Shown: positions 35,988-48,750, counted from the first letter of the stretch. The stretch: DNA of 64,000 bases from Paratinospora sagittata (GCA_035771175.1 CM069590.1:54488123-54552122); one strand, 5' to 3'. The notes: generated from the letters alone by a model not told the origin. Program-made: numbers and translations.

Positions 35988-37599
35988 TTATGGCTTCTGA
36001 GAAGGTGAATTTGAATCGGTGACAGGTGCTGCAAACCGACTTCTCCCTCTGCGCCCACGTCCAGACAATCTTGGTGTTTGTTCGTTCTTCTGCATCTTCT
36101 TGTTAGAAAAATTATTGCTCAGTCATGGGAAGTGAGATCTCTTCAGGTAGAGAAGTCAAAAGAAGAGTTGGGTGCAAGACTTTTACCAGTTCTGCTGTTT
36201 TTACTCTAAATCCTTTTCCGGTGATTCTCCTAGTCTGACCTCTTTTCTCTTCAGCTTTTAATTTGGTGAGGCTGGGTCTGTAAAGAATCACTGACCTTCC
36301 AATCTGACCAACAGCCACTGACCCAGTTGCTTCCTCCAATTGCTTCACCACATCAGCAAACTCCCCAGGACAGTTGTTGTGTACTTTAAGCTGCTCCCAT
36401 GTTACGCACAAATATTAGATTCTTAACCAAATTAGAGCTATAATGTAGTTACATTAGTCACTAAGAACACAATGAATAAATATATGTCACAAGATATATA
36501 GATTATTCATTGTCGTTCCCACTATCATTGCTTCTCCCTTTAGTAGCCCAAGATTCTAGATGCTGAATGAGATCAACCAGGCAAAAACACTATAGACATA
36601 TAAAAGGGGGTAAATTCTTTCTCCACTACTTTCCTATATAGGATCATAATTTCACATCTTCCTTCTAAGAGTTCGTTCTTCCTTGATCTTCAGGAATTTG
36701 CAAGTAATGTATGCAAATTGAGATGCTAGCAGTTCTAACTATTTCAGATTTTAGTTAATTCTATCAGGCTAATCATCACAGAACCTAAAATTACAAGTAA
36801 AAATTTGAACATAAACTCTAACGCTAAGTGCAAAGACAATTCAAAGGCACTGCCATCTTAAAATTCACCACACGGAAAACAGATGAAAGAAAAGGATTTC
36901 AGAAAATGAAGAGAAGCCATCACAATTTTTGAATCAAATTACAAACGCCACCAAATCTCAATATAATTTTCAGGATTATCGTTAAACAATAAAGAAATCA
37001 TCAGACTATGAAATAATAATAATAATAATAATACTAATCATCCAAAATCAATTAATCATTAGAGCAGAGCAGCAGAGAATAGGCGTGTGAAATGATTTAA
37101 CAATAATAAACGGTACCTTGAGGAGCTCATTGGCTTCGAGGTTTTCGACGAAGGAAGCGGCGACGGAAGAAGTGACGCCGGACTTCCCTACTTGCTGGCA
37201 TTTAAGCTTCTTCCCAAGGCTATGAGCATAAGCTGAAAGTTCCTTCTTTTCCTTAACACTTAGACTCGGCAACTTGACAGTCGAATTACTCGAACCAGAA
37301 GAAACTCTCGCGGATGCCTCGATCTCTTCTCCTTCAGTAATTACATCTTCATTGCTCTCTTCTCGAAGCAAAACCGGAAGAGATGCGTTTTGTGTGGATT
37401 CGAGAGAAGAAGATGATGATGAAGAAGAGTTGCAGAAGAATCGAGGACGATATGGTGGATTGCAAGAGCTAGGAGCATTGAAGATGGAATCGAAAGGTTT
37501 CTGAAGATGAACGGAAGTTCTGGACAGAGGTTTAAAGATTAGCGAAGAAGAAGAAGTTCTGAACAAGAGGGTTTGGAGCAGCACGAACGATGCCGCCAT
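35988..37599 (-). CDS. Single-CRM-domain (CRS1/YhbY) RNA-binding protein, probably organellar
   Basis: CRM domains descend from the bacterial pre-ribosome protein YhbY and act in plant organellar ribosome assembly or group II intron splicing. Exon 1 is 37599-37117 (161 residues, donor AAG|GTACCG). Exon 2 starts at 36390. A Ser-rich, Arg-containing N-terminus (MAASFVLLQTLLF..) looks like a transit peptide. The CRM domain runs from LSVKEKKELSAYAHSLGK through CQQVGKSGVT and NNCPGEF to VAVGQIGRSVILYRPS. If exon 2 reads through, it stops at 36112. However, a third exon, 36098-35988, encodes MQKNEQTPRLSGRGRRGRSR to a stop, a basic RGR tail typical of these small CRM proteins. It would join from a phase-0 donor at 36187 or 36205. 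The donor is uncertain; total about 260-290 residues. An upstream in-frame ATG lies at 37629. Neighbouring the KIN-7 gene recalls Arabidopsis AT4G39040/AT4G39050. Confidence 0.85.
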
Positions 37600-37713
37600 T
37601 TTCACTTCGATATACGAAGAGCGAATCAATAGAAAGAGATAATGAAAAGGAGCGATGTCTTTGAGAAAGACACTACTGAACTTATTGTAAATAATTTGAA
37701 CAAATTCATCAGC

Positions 37714-37786
37714 GGGCGTTTGGTCTAGTGGTATGATTTTCGCTTCGGGTGCGAGGAGTCGTGAGTTCTATTCTTGCAACGGCCCC
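37714..37786 (+). tRNA. tRNA-Pro (CGG), slightly degenerate
   Basis: Cloverleaf order is clear: GGGCGTT acceptor strand, D-arm with A-box (TGGTCTAGTGGTATGAT), and a TTCGC/GCGAG anticodon stem around TTCGGGT (anticodon CGG). The T arm, GTGAG TTCTATT CTTGC, has two G-U pairs and a U where the loop normally has a purine. The 3' acceptor strand AACGGCCC carries one extra G. No strong T-run terminator follows at once. It closely matches plant tRNA-Pro but may be a pseudo-tRNA. Confidence 0.75.
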
Positions 37787-39473
37787 TTAATCCGTTACTC
37801 TTCTCAGATAAATTTATGGAGAAATGTTTAATAATTTTTTATCCGATTGTTTTTTTGGTTGTTCACTTGTTCATCCTTAGGTTTTAATATTAAATTGGGT
37901 TAGGCAGGTGCAGAGCATCATGGGCTACCCCTGGGCCAGCCCAAGTTTTGAACGAATGTACATTATTCTTAAATTTTATTATTATTATTATTTTTTATCG
38001 TGCTTTCATCATTTGTAACCACCGCAACCATGCCTCTCACTCCGTGATTTCATCTCTATTAACATTATTAGCTAAGGTTCACTTTTTTTTTAAAGCAATC
38101 ACAAACACAAGTAAAGATACAAGCTTTTTTAAAAAAATCTAATATTTTAAAGAAAATTTTGTATTTTTATGTTTGATGATCTTACTAATATGGGTGTGGT
38201 TTGATTTTTATTGTTTGATTTGAAAATGAGATATTTGTGATGTAGATTTTTTTTATGGCATTGTCAAATTTTGATGATTTAGTATTTAGAAATTTCATTT
38301 TACTTTGATATATTGTCGGGGTTGATTTTACTTTGAATTTAATTCATGGGTTAGTGAAATCTAGTTCATTATGTTCCTATTTTTTAGATGTATATTTTAT
38401 TTTTAATCAATGAATTTTTTTTGTAGTGTTGAAGCTTGTCTAAAAAAATTTTTAGCCACTCTAAATAAAAAAAAAAAAATTTTGACTACACCACTGGGGT
38501 TGGATTAGAAATTAACAATTTGATCAATTTTGTGTTAGGACAATATTTATAATCAACTCGACCTCATTAAAAATATTAAATATTTATTTAATTAATACTT
38601 TTATTTAAATCATTTATTGTTATTAAATTAAATAAAAAATAAAATAACAAAAATAAAAATATTATTTAAAATTATATTTATATTTTTATAATACATTAAA
38701 ATAGACGAACCCGATCTATTCATATTAGGTTAGATTTAAGGTTATATTCAGTTAGGGTGGTTTAAAATTTTTAGTATACAACTTTAAGTGAATTATATTA
38801 GTATTTGAGCTCGTCCCGGCTCAAATCCAAACCCGAATACCCCCACCGCCGAGACATCATGTTTGAGATTTTCGAAATAGAAACAAATCATCCATGTACA
38901 GTGACTAATCATTCGACCAAAACAGTGAGCCGGATTTGGATGCGCAGAACCAAACCACAAGTTCCAAACCCAGAAGATAACAAGGCCTGTACACAAGTAA
39001 AATTACAGTAGCACCCCGCAATTCAAACAAAATCAAAGTCTTCGACGAATGGTCATTTGTTAGCTTTTTAACCTGGTGTGATCTAGTCAAGGTCAAAAGT
39101 CAAAGGATAAAAGAATAAATAACTCCACAATAGAAGGAGAGAAGCCCAAATATCTTAAATAAAAATCCGTGCATTAAAGGCGCAGCCTACAAAACTGGAT
39201 TTCTAATGATGAAATCTGTCTTTCACATCCTCTCACATTTGGCCTTAGCTCGTGGCCGCTGTGTACTTTTTGTTTTGTCTTTTTAGTTATTAAACCTCGG
39301 GAGCATATTATCACTTTTTTCTGGACACCTGTCCCTCTTGCTCACCCACGTGCCCTCTATAATTTGCGCTCGATGTAAGGTAGTTACAAAACATCCGGAC
39401 ACAGGATCATCATTAAGTGTTATATATATATGGTTTTAGCTTTGAGAACTCCTAGCTGTTATTTACACTAAAA
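37787..39473. other. Intergenic region before the Mei2-like gene
   Basis: AT-rich, with no gene. A degenerate GGTTGGATTAG/AACCCGATC-type stretch at about 38495-38760 resembles the MITE families elsewhere. The promoter of the Mei2-like gene includes a TATATATATATGG run at 39421-39433, about 40-50 bp before its start codon, and a CACGTG at 39348. Confidence 0.4.
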
Positions 39474-42029
39474 ATGGCTACTTTCAGCTTCATCCCACAT
39501 CAAGCAGGTTGCCATGAGTTGGTAACATCAACGTCAACCCTCCCTTATTATTATTACATCTACTACTATACTACTAATCTTCTTAACTCATACCCTAATC
39601 AATACTTCGCTACTACTAGTTGCAATAATAATCTTCTTCCTTGTTATGCTACTACTGTTACGACGACCCAGCAGCAACAGAGACCCGTCTTCTTCTACTT
39701 CAACAACGCCAATATCTTCTTTCCGGCAGGTCTTGAACAGCAGCCGCCGGCCATGATGACGTTGCCGCCAGCGCCGGCGCCACCACCACCCTCTTTGATG
39801 CTTTCTGCTGATGTTTTTGACTGTACTAATGGATTGAAGGCTGATGATCAGGCAGCAATCTTGGCGCCGAAGGGAATAATGGCGGGTGGTAGTAGCAGGG
39901 AGGTGAGGAAAGTTAGCCGGAAAGCTAAGTCGGTGATGATCTGTACCGGAGAACGGAGGATTAAGCGCGAGTACTCCAAGCAAGTCGATAGATTCCAACT
40001 TCTTGATCAGTTTGAATGTTCTAAGACCAAGACGACTGTTATGATCAAGAACATTCCCAACAAGTTTACGTAAGTACTGGTATATATATTCATTTTATTT
40101 TAATTACATGTACAGGTTGATTAAAGTGATTAATTACTTGATTATTTATTTACTTGCTTCAATTTCATACATACCCATTTCCTTTCTCGCCTTTAGTAGG
40201 TGTAGTTGTAGATGTTTTCTTCTTATCCAAGTCTTTTGGGTACGTACGAGCTAATAGGATGAGCTATACGTTAATTTCCTTTTTTGAAATCTGATTGGAG
40301 TTGTCAAATCCATCAAGTTTTAGCTTCTTTTTGGTTTATAACTGAGAATTTTTTGAAGATAGATTCTCACATTCTCTTTCATTTCTGCATCGCTAGTTTT
40401 CTTCGAATAATCCAGTTTAAGTAAAAAGAAATTCCCAGTTTGTACCTTTTTGCTTGCACTGCTGGTAGAATTTTTTGCCTTTTTGGTTGTTCACTCTCAG
40501 TACGAAAATGGGTATCTACTTGCATGAAGTGAGAAAGGTTGTCTACTCCATTTAGGGTAATTTGCGTTTTGCTTTTTGCTATACATTTTAGTTTCACTTT
40601 TTTGGATTTTTGGCTTCATTCTCGGTTCTTGGACTTCACTCTGCTTACAGCATTTTAGTGAATGGATAAGTTTCAACTTTTTATTTTTTTGTTGTTGATT
40701 TCGGTGTATACATCCATTTAGTTCTGATCATCATGCAGACGTTGAATTTCCATATTGGTGTAACATCATCAGTTCAGTTTTACAGCTCCATTGTAGTTGT
40801 TGTATTCTTATTCCTTAATTTTATTGAAATAGAAAAAGAAAAATATTTTTACTCGTATCATGCTGTGGTTTAGTGTGATTAGAGAATGTTTCTTTTTTCT
40901 TTTTCCTTTTTTTCCTCCCTTAATGATGTGATGACGGGGTGCGGTACCCGGTTATTATTTAATTAATCTCGATTGAATTGTGCTTCACTTTACATTGTAA
41001 ACCTAGCATATATGACATCAATTTTCCCAGGTTTTGCTTTGCAACTTTGAATTTGGGAGTACTAACAAAACGAAAACACGCATACTTCAGATTATTTAGT
41101 GATTTTTTTTCTTTTTCTTAATAGTGAAGGGATACTGTTTTTAACTATTAAATGGGCTCTTTTGTGGTTTTATTAATTTCCTTGTAATTTTATTCCATTT
41201 TACTTGCTGCTAAGTTCGTGAGAGTTTTTTATGATCCATAACATTAGAAGAAAATTGAAAGGGGGAATTAGTTCTTCGGTTGTGGACCCTTTTAAATATA
41301 TGTTTCTTAATATGGATGTATAAACAAAGTACATTTATGATGTTTCTTCATTGCATTATGTACTGCCTCTGATATTTTCTTCCAATTTTGGTTCTCTATA
41401 AGTATAGTAGGGCGACGTTGGTGGAAGTACTGGATGAGCATTGTAAGAAAGAAAACCAAAAGGTGAAGCAATCAGAGGGACGCGCACAGGAAGAGAAAGG
41501 CCTTCTATCAGCTTACGATTTTGTGTACCTCCCAATCGATTTCTGGTACTAGTCCAGCTTAATTTTTGAAATTCCTTAAGTTTCCTGGAATTGGATTGAA
41601 CTTATTATTCTCCTGGTACAACATTTTACAGTAGCAAGTCCAACAAGGGATACGCCTTTGTCAACTTCACCGACCCCACTGCTGCATGGAAATTCCATCT
41701 CTCTTTCAACAATCATAAATGGGGAGTTCACAACTCCAAGAAGATTTGTGAAATCACCTACGCCAGAATACAGGTATATTATACATGCATTAAAAGGTCA
41801 TTATATGAGATAACCTTAATTGGTAGCTTAGGTAGCATTTTACATGAATACAGGTATTAATTGGCAGCAGCACTTGTTATACATACAGGGTAAGGAGGCG
41901 TTGTTAAAGCATTTTCAGGACACTGTCTTTGCTTGTGAGACGGAAGAGTTTCTTCCACTGTATTTCGAAGCAAGTCGTGATGGGTCGGGTGAGGCGGTGG
42001 AGCAGCGAGTCGTCGGCAGGCTTGTGTAA
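39474..42029 (+). CDS. Short Mei2-like RNA-binding protein (C-terminal RRM only, MCT-like)
   Basis: Plant Mei2-like proteins act in meiosis and shoot meristem development. This gene has only the conserved Mei2 C-terminal RRM. Exons 39474-40069, 41408-41545, 41632-41773 and 41889-42029 join in phase to 338 residues. The N-terminal half is low complexity: Tyr-rich (YYYYIYYY), Gln and Pro runs, and a basic linker (REVRKVSRKAK). The RRM begins TTVMIKNIPNKFTRATLVEV (RNP2 region, across the first splice), then LDEHC, YDFVYLPIDF, and KGYAFVNFTDPTAAW (RNP1). A helix follows (CEITYARIQGKEALLKHFQD) and a short tail ends the protein. The two N-terminal RRMs of AML/TE1 proteins are absent, as in the Arabidopsis MCT (Mei2 C-terminal RRM only) group. 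Intron 1 is 1.34 kb. Confidence 0.9.
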
Positions 42030-43599
42030 ACCTAAATGATGAGAACGGAAGATCATCACAACGTCACAACGTTTCTTGATTTGACATCAACAACTCTTAG
42101 CTAGAGCTACCTAAGCTTCCAGCTTGTTTGTACACTCACTAGTCTCTACTGACTGTTGTCTTGGGTGGTGCTTACAGTTGTTTGCGTGCTTTGTTTTTTT
42201 TTTCGGGTATTTATTTATGTATGGAAGTGAAGCATGTAGGAATGGTAGTGTAGAAGAAATCGTCAGTTTCTTTTTATGGGTTAAGGAGAGGTGGACTCAA
42301 CCACCTGGCTTGACTCTGGACTTGTTTAAATAGGGTGAGCAGGTGGTGGGGTTGACCCCAAGCTGATCTCTGTTGTTGTACCTGTTTTTCTTTCTAAGTT
42401 GGTTAATTTGCTCGGAGTTCAGGCGATTGGGTGAGCTGCAGTAGTTTCTCCTCTTTTTGGGTTTGGCTTGCATCAATTTTTATTTTTATTTTTTTTTATT
42501 TTTTGTGAACTTAACAGTTGAAATTAAGTACAAGTATGTGATTGAGTAATGCTAATTTGATATTTTTAGTTGACCCTAGTTGACATTTAACATCACTTTT
42601 AATTTAATACACCTGTGAATTGCCTTGAAATATTATTGTAGCATTTTTTTTTAACTCCAAAAGATCTTAGTATTGATGATTTTTTTGGTAAGTCCAAAAG
42701 ATTTTGTCATTAAATTCATCAGTATGTTGGCGAAAATGATTCTGTCATCAATTACATATTATTTTAATATATATTTTTTTACAAATTTCTATAGGTATTC
42801 AAAGAAGCAATTCTTTTTTTCTGTGTTTTTTTGGTAAGGCAAGAAGCAAAAGTTAGATATACAATTTTTCAAATTTTTAGAGGTATTAAAAACTTGCATA
42901 GTAACATATTTTTTTATCGATGTATTAGAGCAAACGCCTATGTTAAATTTATAAAGGAGAATTAGTCAGTCTAATAAGCAAAGATATGCTAAGTTTGAGG
43001 TCATTGCTCTTCCAAACGGACGCTTATTATCTAATGGTCTGTTTGGTAGGGAGGATTGGATAGGATGGGATTAATTTTAACTTTTATTCTTTGTTTGGAG
43101 GTGAGTAAGATGGAATTAAAATTATTTTACCTCGTCAATCATCAATCAATTTCATTCTAACGGATAAACCAATTTCACCAAAAATGGTTTTTGGCGGGAT
43201 TGATTATTCTGCCATCTCTTTTACTTTTTTTTTTTTCTTTTTCGTCTTCTTCGCGTTGCATATTTCTTCTTCTTTCGTTTAAAAAAATAAAATTGTTGGT
43301 TTGCAAAGCCAACAATAGTTGGTTCTGCAAAACCAGCTTGGTTTTGATTTTTATTTTTATTTTTTTATATATAGGTTTAATATATTTTTTTTTTAAATTA
43401 AGTTATAAAAAAATATTTAATTATTTTTTTATTTTAATTCTAAATATATCACCAAACACACTATTATTTTATTTTTAATTTCATTGTATCTTATTTTATT
43501 TATTTTAATTTCATAAAAATAATTTTATTTTATTTCGAGCACTACGCATACACTAAAAGAAACTGTTACCTAAGCTCAAAGACCAATAAAGATCAATTT
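42030..43599. other. Intergenic region after the Mei2-like gene
   Basis: The 3' UTR is followed by AT-rich DNA. A segment at about 43033-43470 starts TGGTCTGTTTGGTAGGGAGG and ends CACCAAACACACTA, so it may be a Tourist-type MITE with decayed ends. No gene. Confidence 0.4.
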
Positions 43600-44066
43600 C
43601 TTGCACTATTGGTAATCAATTTTGAGCTTTTGTATGATTTAGGTGCACTAGCATTATCTTGATCACCTGTCTATCTATTAGAGGCTTGGTTTGAGAGAGG
43701 TGAAGCCTACATCTGTTACTTTGCAACTTGTTGATGCATCTCTTGCTTATCTAAGGAGGTATTGTTAAGAATGTTTTGGTAAAAGTTGATAAAATCATCT
43801 TCTGATCAGCACATTTCATCGTTCTAGATATGAAAGAAGATCAAGAAATCTCCATCATTCTTGGAAGACCATTCTTACCTTTCGGGTTGACTCTTATTAA
43901 TGTGAGAAAATGACAACTTTCCAGGGTTCAAGACCAAGCGATAACATTCAATGTTTTAAGGCAATGAAGATTCCCAAAGAATCAAATGTATGCCTTATTG
44001 TTGACGTTGTTGATGCCTATATAACAATATTGACCTTCTTGAGTACTCTGTTGGTAATGTTTCTAT
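43600..44066 (+). pseudogene. Ty3-gypsy polyprotein fragment (aspartic protease region), decayed
   Basis: Broken frames give LYDLGAL, then GEVKPTSVTLQLVDASLAY, VLDMKEDQEI, IILGRPFLPFG, RVQDQAITFNV and KAMKIPKE. These are the conserved series around the retropepsin of plant Ty3-gypsy (Athila-like) elements. Multiple stops and frame changes occur, with no LTRs or RT nearby. An isolated fossil fragment. Confidence 0.7.
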
Positions 44067-47000
44067 AATGGAATGGCTTAATAGTAATATTTACAATGGG
44101 AATCTAAGAAGAAAATATAAAGGAAGAAGAAAAAATAGACCGAAAAAAAAAATGAAAAAGCAAAAATGGATCAAAAAAGAAAAAAGGTTAAAGAGGTTTT
44201 ATGTGGTAGGCCAAAAAGATTATGATTTGGATTTGAGGCTTTATGTTCATTAGTTTCGTAATTTAGTGGCTTTAGGGGATTAGAGATTTAAAGGTTAGTG
44301 TTAGATTCGAGTTTGGTTGGATTATAAAGGTATCAACCCGTGACTTAACCCAAATTGTTCAGGTTGAGATTTTTAAACTCATCTAAACCCATTGAGTTGT
44401 ATTCAATTCGGTCGGATTGTTCAGGGTAGGTTGGGTTGTCTTACATCCCTAATTCAATGTTTCAGGATCAATCTCTGCGCATGTGACACCTATTCCTGTT
44501 GAGCGCCACATGTCCTATATAGTTGATCCTTGCGTAATCTAGTTAAGGAATGTCCCCGAATGCAGAATTCTCCAAAATATCTAGATATTAACAAGATTTT
44601 TTTGCGGTACTATTTTTTTAATGCACAAGTTTTTGTTTTGAGAAGTGCTAAAACGATCTAAGATATGTACCCAAATTTATATTTAAATTGATATAATAAT
44701 GCACCCCATCACCACATCATCAAGAAGAAAAAAAAGCATATATTAGTCATTATACACCACGTTAGCATTAACATAAGTATAGTTTTGAATATAACTTTTG
44801 GGTCATAAAAACATATATTTTGTTTTAAGAAAAATGCTAAAGTAATAAGCAAAAAATTAAAGTATATATTACTTTTATGCACCATTGGATTGTCTCTAAT
44901 CATGCATCAACACACGATTTAAGATAATTCAATGGTTTACAAAAATAATGTATTATTTAAATATATATTTTGGATGTCAATAATTCTTCATTTTAACAGT
45001 TGAAACAATAGTCTCACTGCTTAATATTGGCCCTATTTGGTATCTGCTTCTTCGATGGACCTAAATGCATTTTTTTTCTAAATGCAACTTCCACCGCTGA
45101 TCTGTCAAATGGGGTTATTTGCTATGTTTGATAGAAATGCTGCTACACCATTACTGGAATCATAGAACCAAACAGGCCATTAGCAAATTAGGAGATTCTT
45201 GAGTCAAATTTATTACATAAATAATAAAAGAAATTTGAGATTTGTTTTTTACAAAAAAAAAAAGAAAAGGACTGAGATCTATACTTTAGTACTAACTTAG
45301 ATGTGCCAAATGTTTTAGATCAAACATAAGTTTGAATCTTTTAGTCATTTGTGCCTATATTTTTTTAATAGCAGTTGAGGTCCCCATATAATGAATAAGA
45401 TATATTGTATATGCAGAATGCCAATAAGATTGAATTCGCACTTCAATTGTTACAAATATGATGTATCAAATATTCACATTAAATTTATAATTTTATTAAA
45501 AATATATGTTATTTTAATGCATTAAAGTTATAAGCCGACGTGACAATAATTTATAACAATAGATCTAATATTTTTAATTTATGTAGCATTGCTCTATTAT
45601 ATATATATAGTTTTATTTTTTAGATTAATTTAAATAATTAATGAACATTCATTCCATCCATCCACGTCCACAGTGATTCTTGCAGTTTCTAACTATCTAT
45701 TCTCTAATATCTCATAACAAACTGAAACACACAAATTTACTATTTTACAAACTAAAATATATTTTTTCTCAAAAAATAAAAAATACACCTTAATAGAAGA
45801 GGGACATAGTGAATTTTATCCCTCAAAATTTATGTATTAACTATAATATATAACACAAAAATATAAAACCTAAAGATTTTTTAAGATAGAGTAATTTGAG
45901 AAATATGAGGTTTAGTTGGACGTTTGATTTTGACTTAATTTAGGACTGAAGAAATTTTGAGGGTTTGACAGTTTGGGGCCAGGCGATTTTAATTTTTTTT
46001 AAAATTTTTTGTTATGATTCTAAGTTTATGAGAGGAGGATTTGAAAAATTAAGGATATGCGAAATATTTTTCAAGGCTGTTGGTACTATGGGTTTTTTTC
46101 TAAAATACTTATCTAATCCCATGCCGATATGTCTACTGTCTTTAAGTTTTTTTTTTTTTTTTCCACATTTAAATCAAATGAAGCAATGGTCTATTCCAGT
46201 TATATATTCACTTTCAATCAATAATTATTATATATTCATTTTCAATCAATGGCTTGAATTGGAAGGACGAGAGTCCTTATGAGCCAGTAGCTATAGCTAG
46301 CAAGCCTTAAAAAGTTATGAACAGCACGGAGAACATGTGACAATTAAGGAGCATATGGAAGAGAACGCACACAACAGGTTAAATCAATATCACCGTCACC
46401 CATACCTTATGGTCCAAGTGCATCAGAACTAAGTAGCTTTGATAGTTCGCTCTTCCTTTATTTTGTACCAACCGCAACGTGCATTGCCCCCTCCTAATAT
46501 TCTTAGCTTAAGGGCCACGTAGGGCAGTGGCAGCACGTGCAATTACAAAAGATAGGGAAGCCCGTGAATGGAAAACTAACGAGTGATTTTAGTAGACGTA
46601 CTCTGAATTATATTTGGGTAACATATGTTTACAAGTATGCAACTCGAGAACATTTGTATATAAATATATTTGTAAATCAATATAAATTAAGAAGATAACA
46701 TAAACTTGAGTAAAATCAAATATTTAAATAGCTTTTATAAAATATAAATTTGTTCGCTTTGAAAGAAGCCTCAGGTTCAAAGTCTCATTGTTTGTTAGCA
46801 TTTATACGTTTCTTGTTTATATAATTGGAACTTATTTTTATGTACATTATTAATGATAATTTGATATATATTATTAAATTTTCATTTATTAATTATAAGT
46901 TTTGGGTTGATTAATTTCTAATAATTTAACCTGTCCACCTTTCCTGTTTCCTTAGCTAGGAATGGACGGAGATTTCAGTTTTGAAAGATGGCAACGTGAC

Positions 47001-47575
47001 GACGCAGATAAATGAATATTACATTAAAAATAAATATTAATAATTTTAATCATAGTTTATGGCATTTTTTTCCCAAAAATATACTAATTATACAGAGAGT
47101 TAATTGATGTTGGAAAAATTGTGTCCTAATCCATTTCACCGTTGCTTTCTCTTTTATTTTGCAAGGATAAATATTTATATTATTCTAAGTTTATTGGAGT
47201 ATGAATTGAATAATAAGCTTATATATAACTCCATTGTCTTAAGTTTAACCAAGATAATGTTTGGTAATCCTAATTCAAACTTTTAATTTTTTCAAATTCT
47301 AATTAAAATAAAAATTGGATGAAATTAAATTGTTTAGTAATAATTTATCAATCTCCAAATTATTTAGAGGTTGAAAGCAAAGACCGCAGCCTAGAAGAAA
47401 TTTAATTTAGTATGTCATTGTCAATTTGTTCTTTCATTTTGTATTCAATGATGGTTTAACATGAAAATTCATCTTTTTATCAAATATATGCGGCTCTAAT
47501 TATTATTTTAATCTCTTGTTTCTCCAAAAATTAGAAAGACATTTTTTTGAGTTTGAACTTATTCATTTGAAATTA
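44067..47575. other. Repeat-rich, AT-rich intergenic DNA
   Basis: No host gene was seen. A degenerate GGTTGGGTT/AACCC-type element remnant lies at about 44320-44450 and a small MITE at 45029-45178. The remainder is A/T-rich, with short open frames of no recognisable character. Confidence 0.45.
45029..45178. mobile_element. Small MITE with ATT duplication
   Basis: 150 bp. Starts GGCCCTATTTGGTATC and ends GAACCAAACAGGCC, giving inverted ends of the GGCC..TTTGGT type. ATT flanks both sides (45026-45028 and 45179-45181). The 3-bp duplication fits PIF/Harbinger-like MITEs, although TWA is more usual. Confidence 0.5.
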
Positions 47576-48747
47576 AGGCTGTGTTTTTTTCAGGGTACCA
47601 AAAAGTAAAATAAAAAATAATATTTTATTATTTTTCAAGTTTTCATCATTTTTGTAAAATAAATAAATTATAACAACGTTTTTCAAATATTACTCAGCCA
47701 ACATGTTTGCTCTTACTATTTCTTTTTAACTATTTAAAAAACTAAAAATAATTTTTGGGTTAAAAATAGAGGTGTTGACGGTTCGATTTGGATCGGTACC
47801 TAAACCAAATCAAATATAATCAGTTTCGGTTCGATTTAGCTTAATCAATTTATTTCGAATTATCAAACCAAACCAAACATAATCAAACATAATCGGTTCG
47901 ATTCGATTTGAGTTGCTATATTAAAAAACTTAAAATAATCAATTATATACGTATGTATATAAGACAAATTTAACTTTTTTAATGCATATTTAAAAAACTT
48001 GAAAACTATATTTATTATATAAAAATGATTATATAATTTTTTAATGAGAATGTTTATATCATAAAAGAATTATAACATTAAAAATAAATATTAATAATTT
48101 TAATTTTAGAATTGGTTCAGTTAAATTTAGATTGATTTTTAAATTCTCCAACCGCAATTTGAACCAAACCTATCGGTTTATAATTTTCTCAAACCTAAAT
48201 CAAATCGAACTTATTAAATAATCAAACCAAACCAAATCAAACACATTGGTTTTCGCGATTTAAACTAATCCATTGACACCCCTATTTAAAAATTAACGTA
48301 AATTTATATTTTTTTGAACTTAATTTTAGTATTGAATTTTTTTTTATTTGGTCTAAATTCTTTCTATTACCATTATTTGGTAGTTTTCTGTATTTAAAAA
48401 CAAAAGGTGTAAAAAAGTTATGAAAAACTTATTTGGTTACTTATTGTTCGAAAAACGTTTTTAGAAAAAAGTTAAAAAAATGGTTGTTTTTAGAAAACAT
48501 AAAAAATTTATTTTTTCAAATTTTCTTTTGGTTAATTTGTAATTGACGAGACTCACATAAACTTTTTTACATTTAATTTGTGTGAAATCTTATAACAATC
48601 AAACAATTTTTTCTTGTTTTCTAAATTTTAAAAATATTTTTTAAATCTGATACTAAACATATTTTAAATAACTACAAATCAACTAAAAATAAAATTATAT
48701 TTTAATTTTTGAAAACTATTTTTAGATTTCATTGCAAACGCAATCTT
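47576..48747. mobile_element. Outer MITE-like element, interrupted by another
   Basis: The left end AGGCTGTGTTT and the reverse complement of the right end, AGATTGCGTTT, are similar, with TTA/TAA flanks, as in Tourist-type MITEs. Similar AAAACTATTTTTAG-type words lie on the two sides. The element at 47767-48284 sits inside it, so its own length would be about 650 bp. Borders are tentative. Confidence 0.35.
47767..48284. mobile_element. hAT-like MITE (TAGAGGTGT terminal family)
   Basis: 518 bp, TAGAGGTGTTGACGGTTCG at the left and CCATTGACACCCCTA at the right (inverted ends). The body has GGTTCGATT and AATCGGTTC-type words in both orientations. Flanks GTTAAAAA (47759-47766) and TTTAAAAA (48285-48292) match at 7 of 8, an 8-bp hAT-style duplication. 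No coding capacity. Confidence 0.65.
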
Positions 48748-48750
48748 TAA

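Noticed and set aside
43191..43478. 95-residue hydrophobic open frame
   Set aside because: Phe/Leu/Ile-rich because of T runs; low complexity and no start context or homologue known to me.
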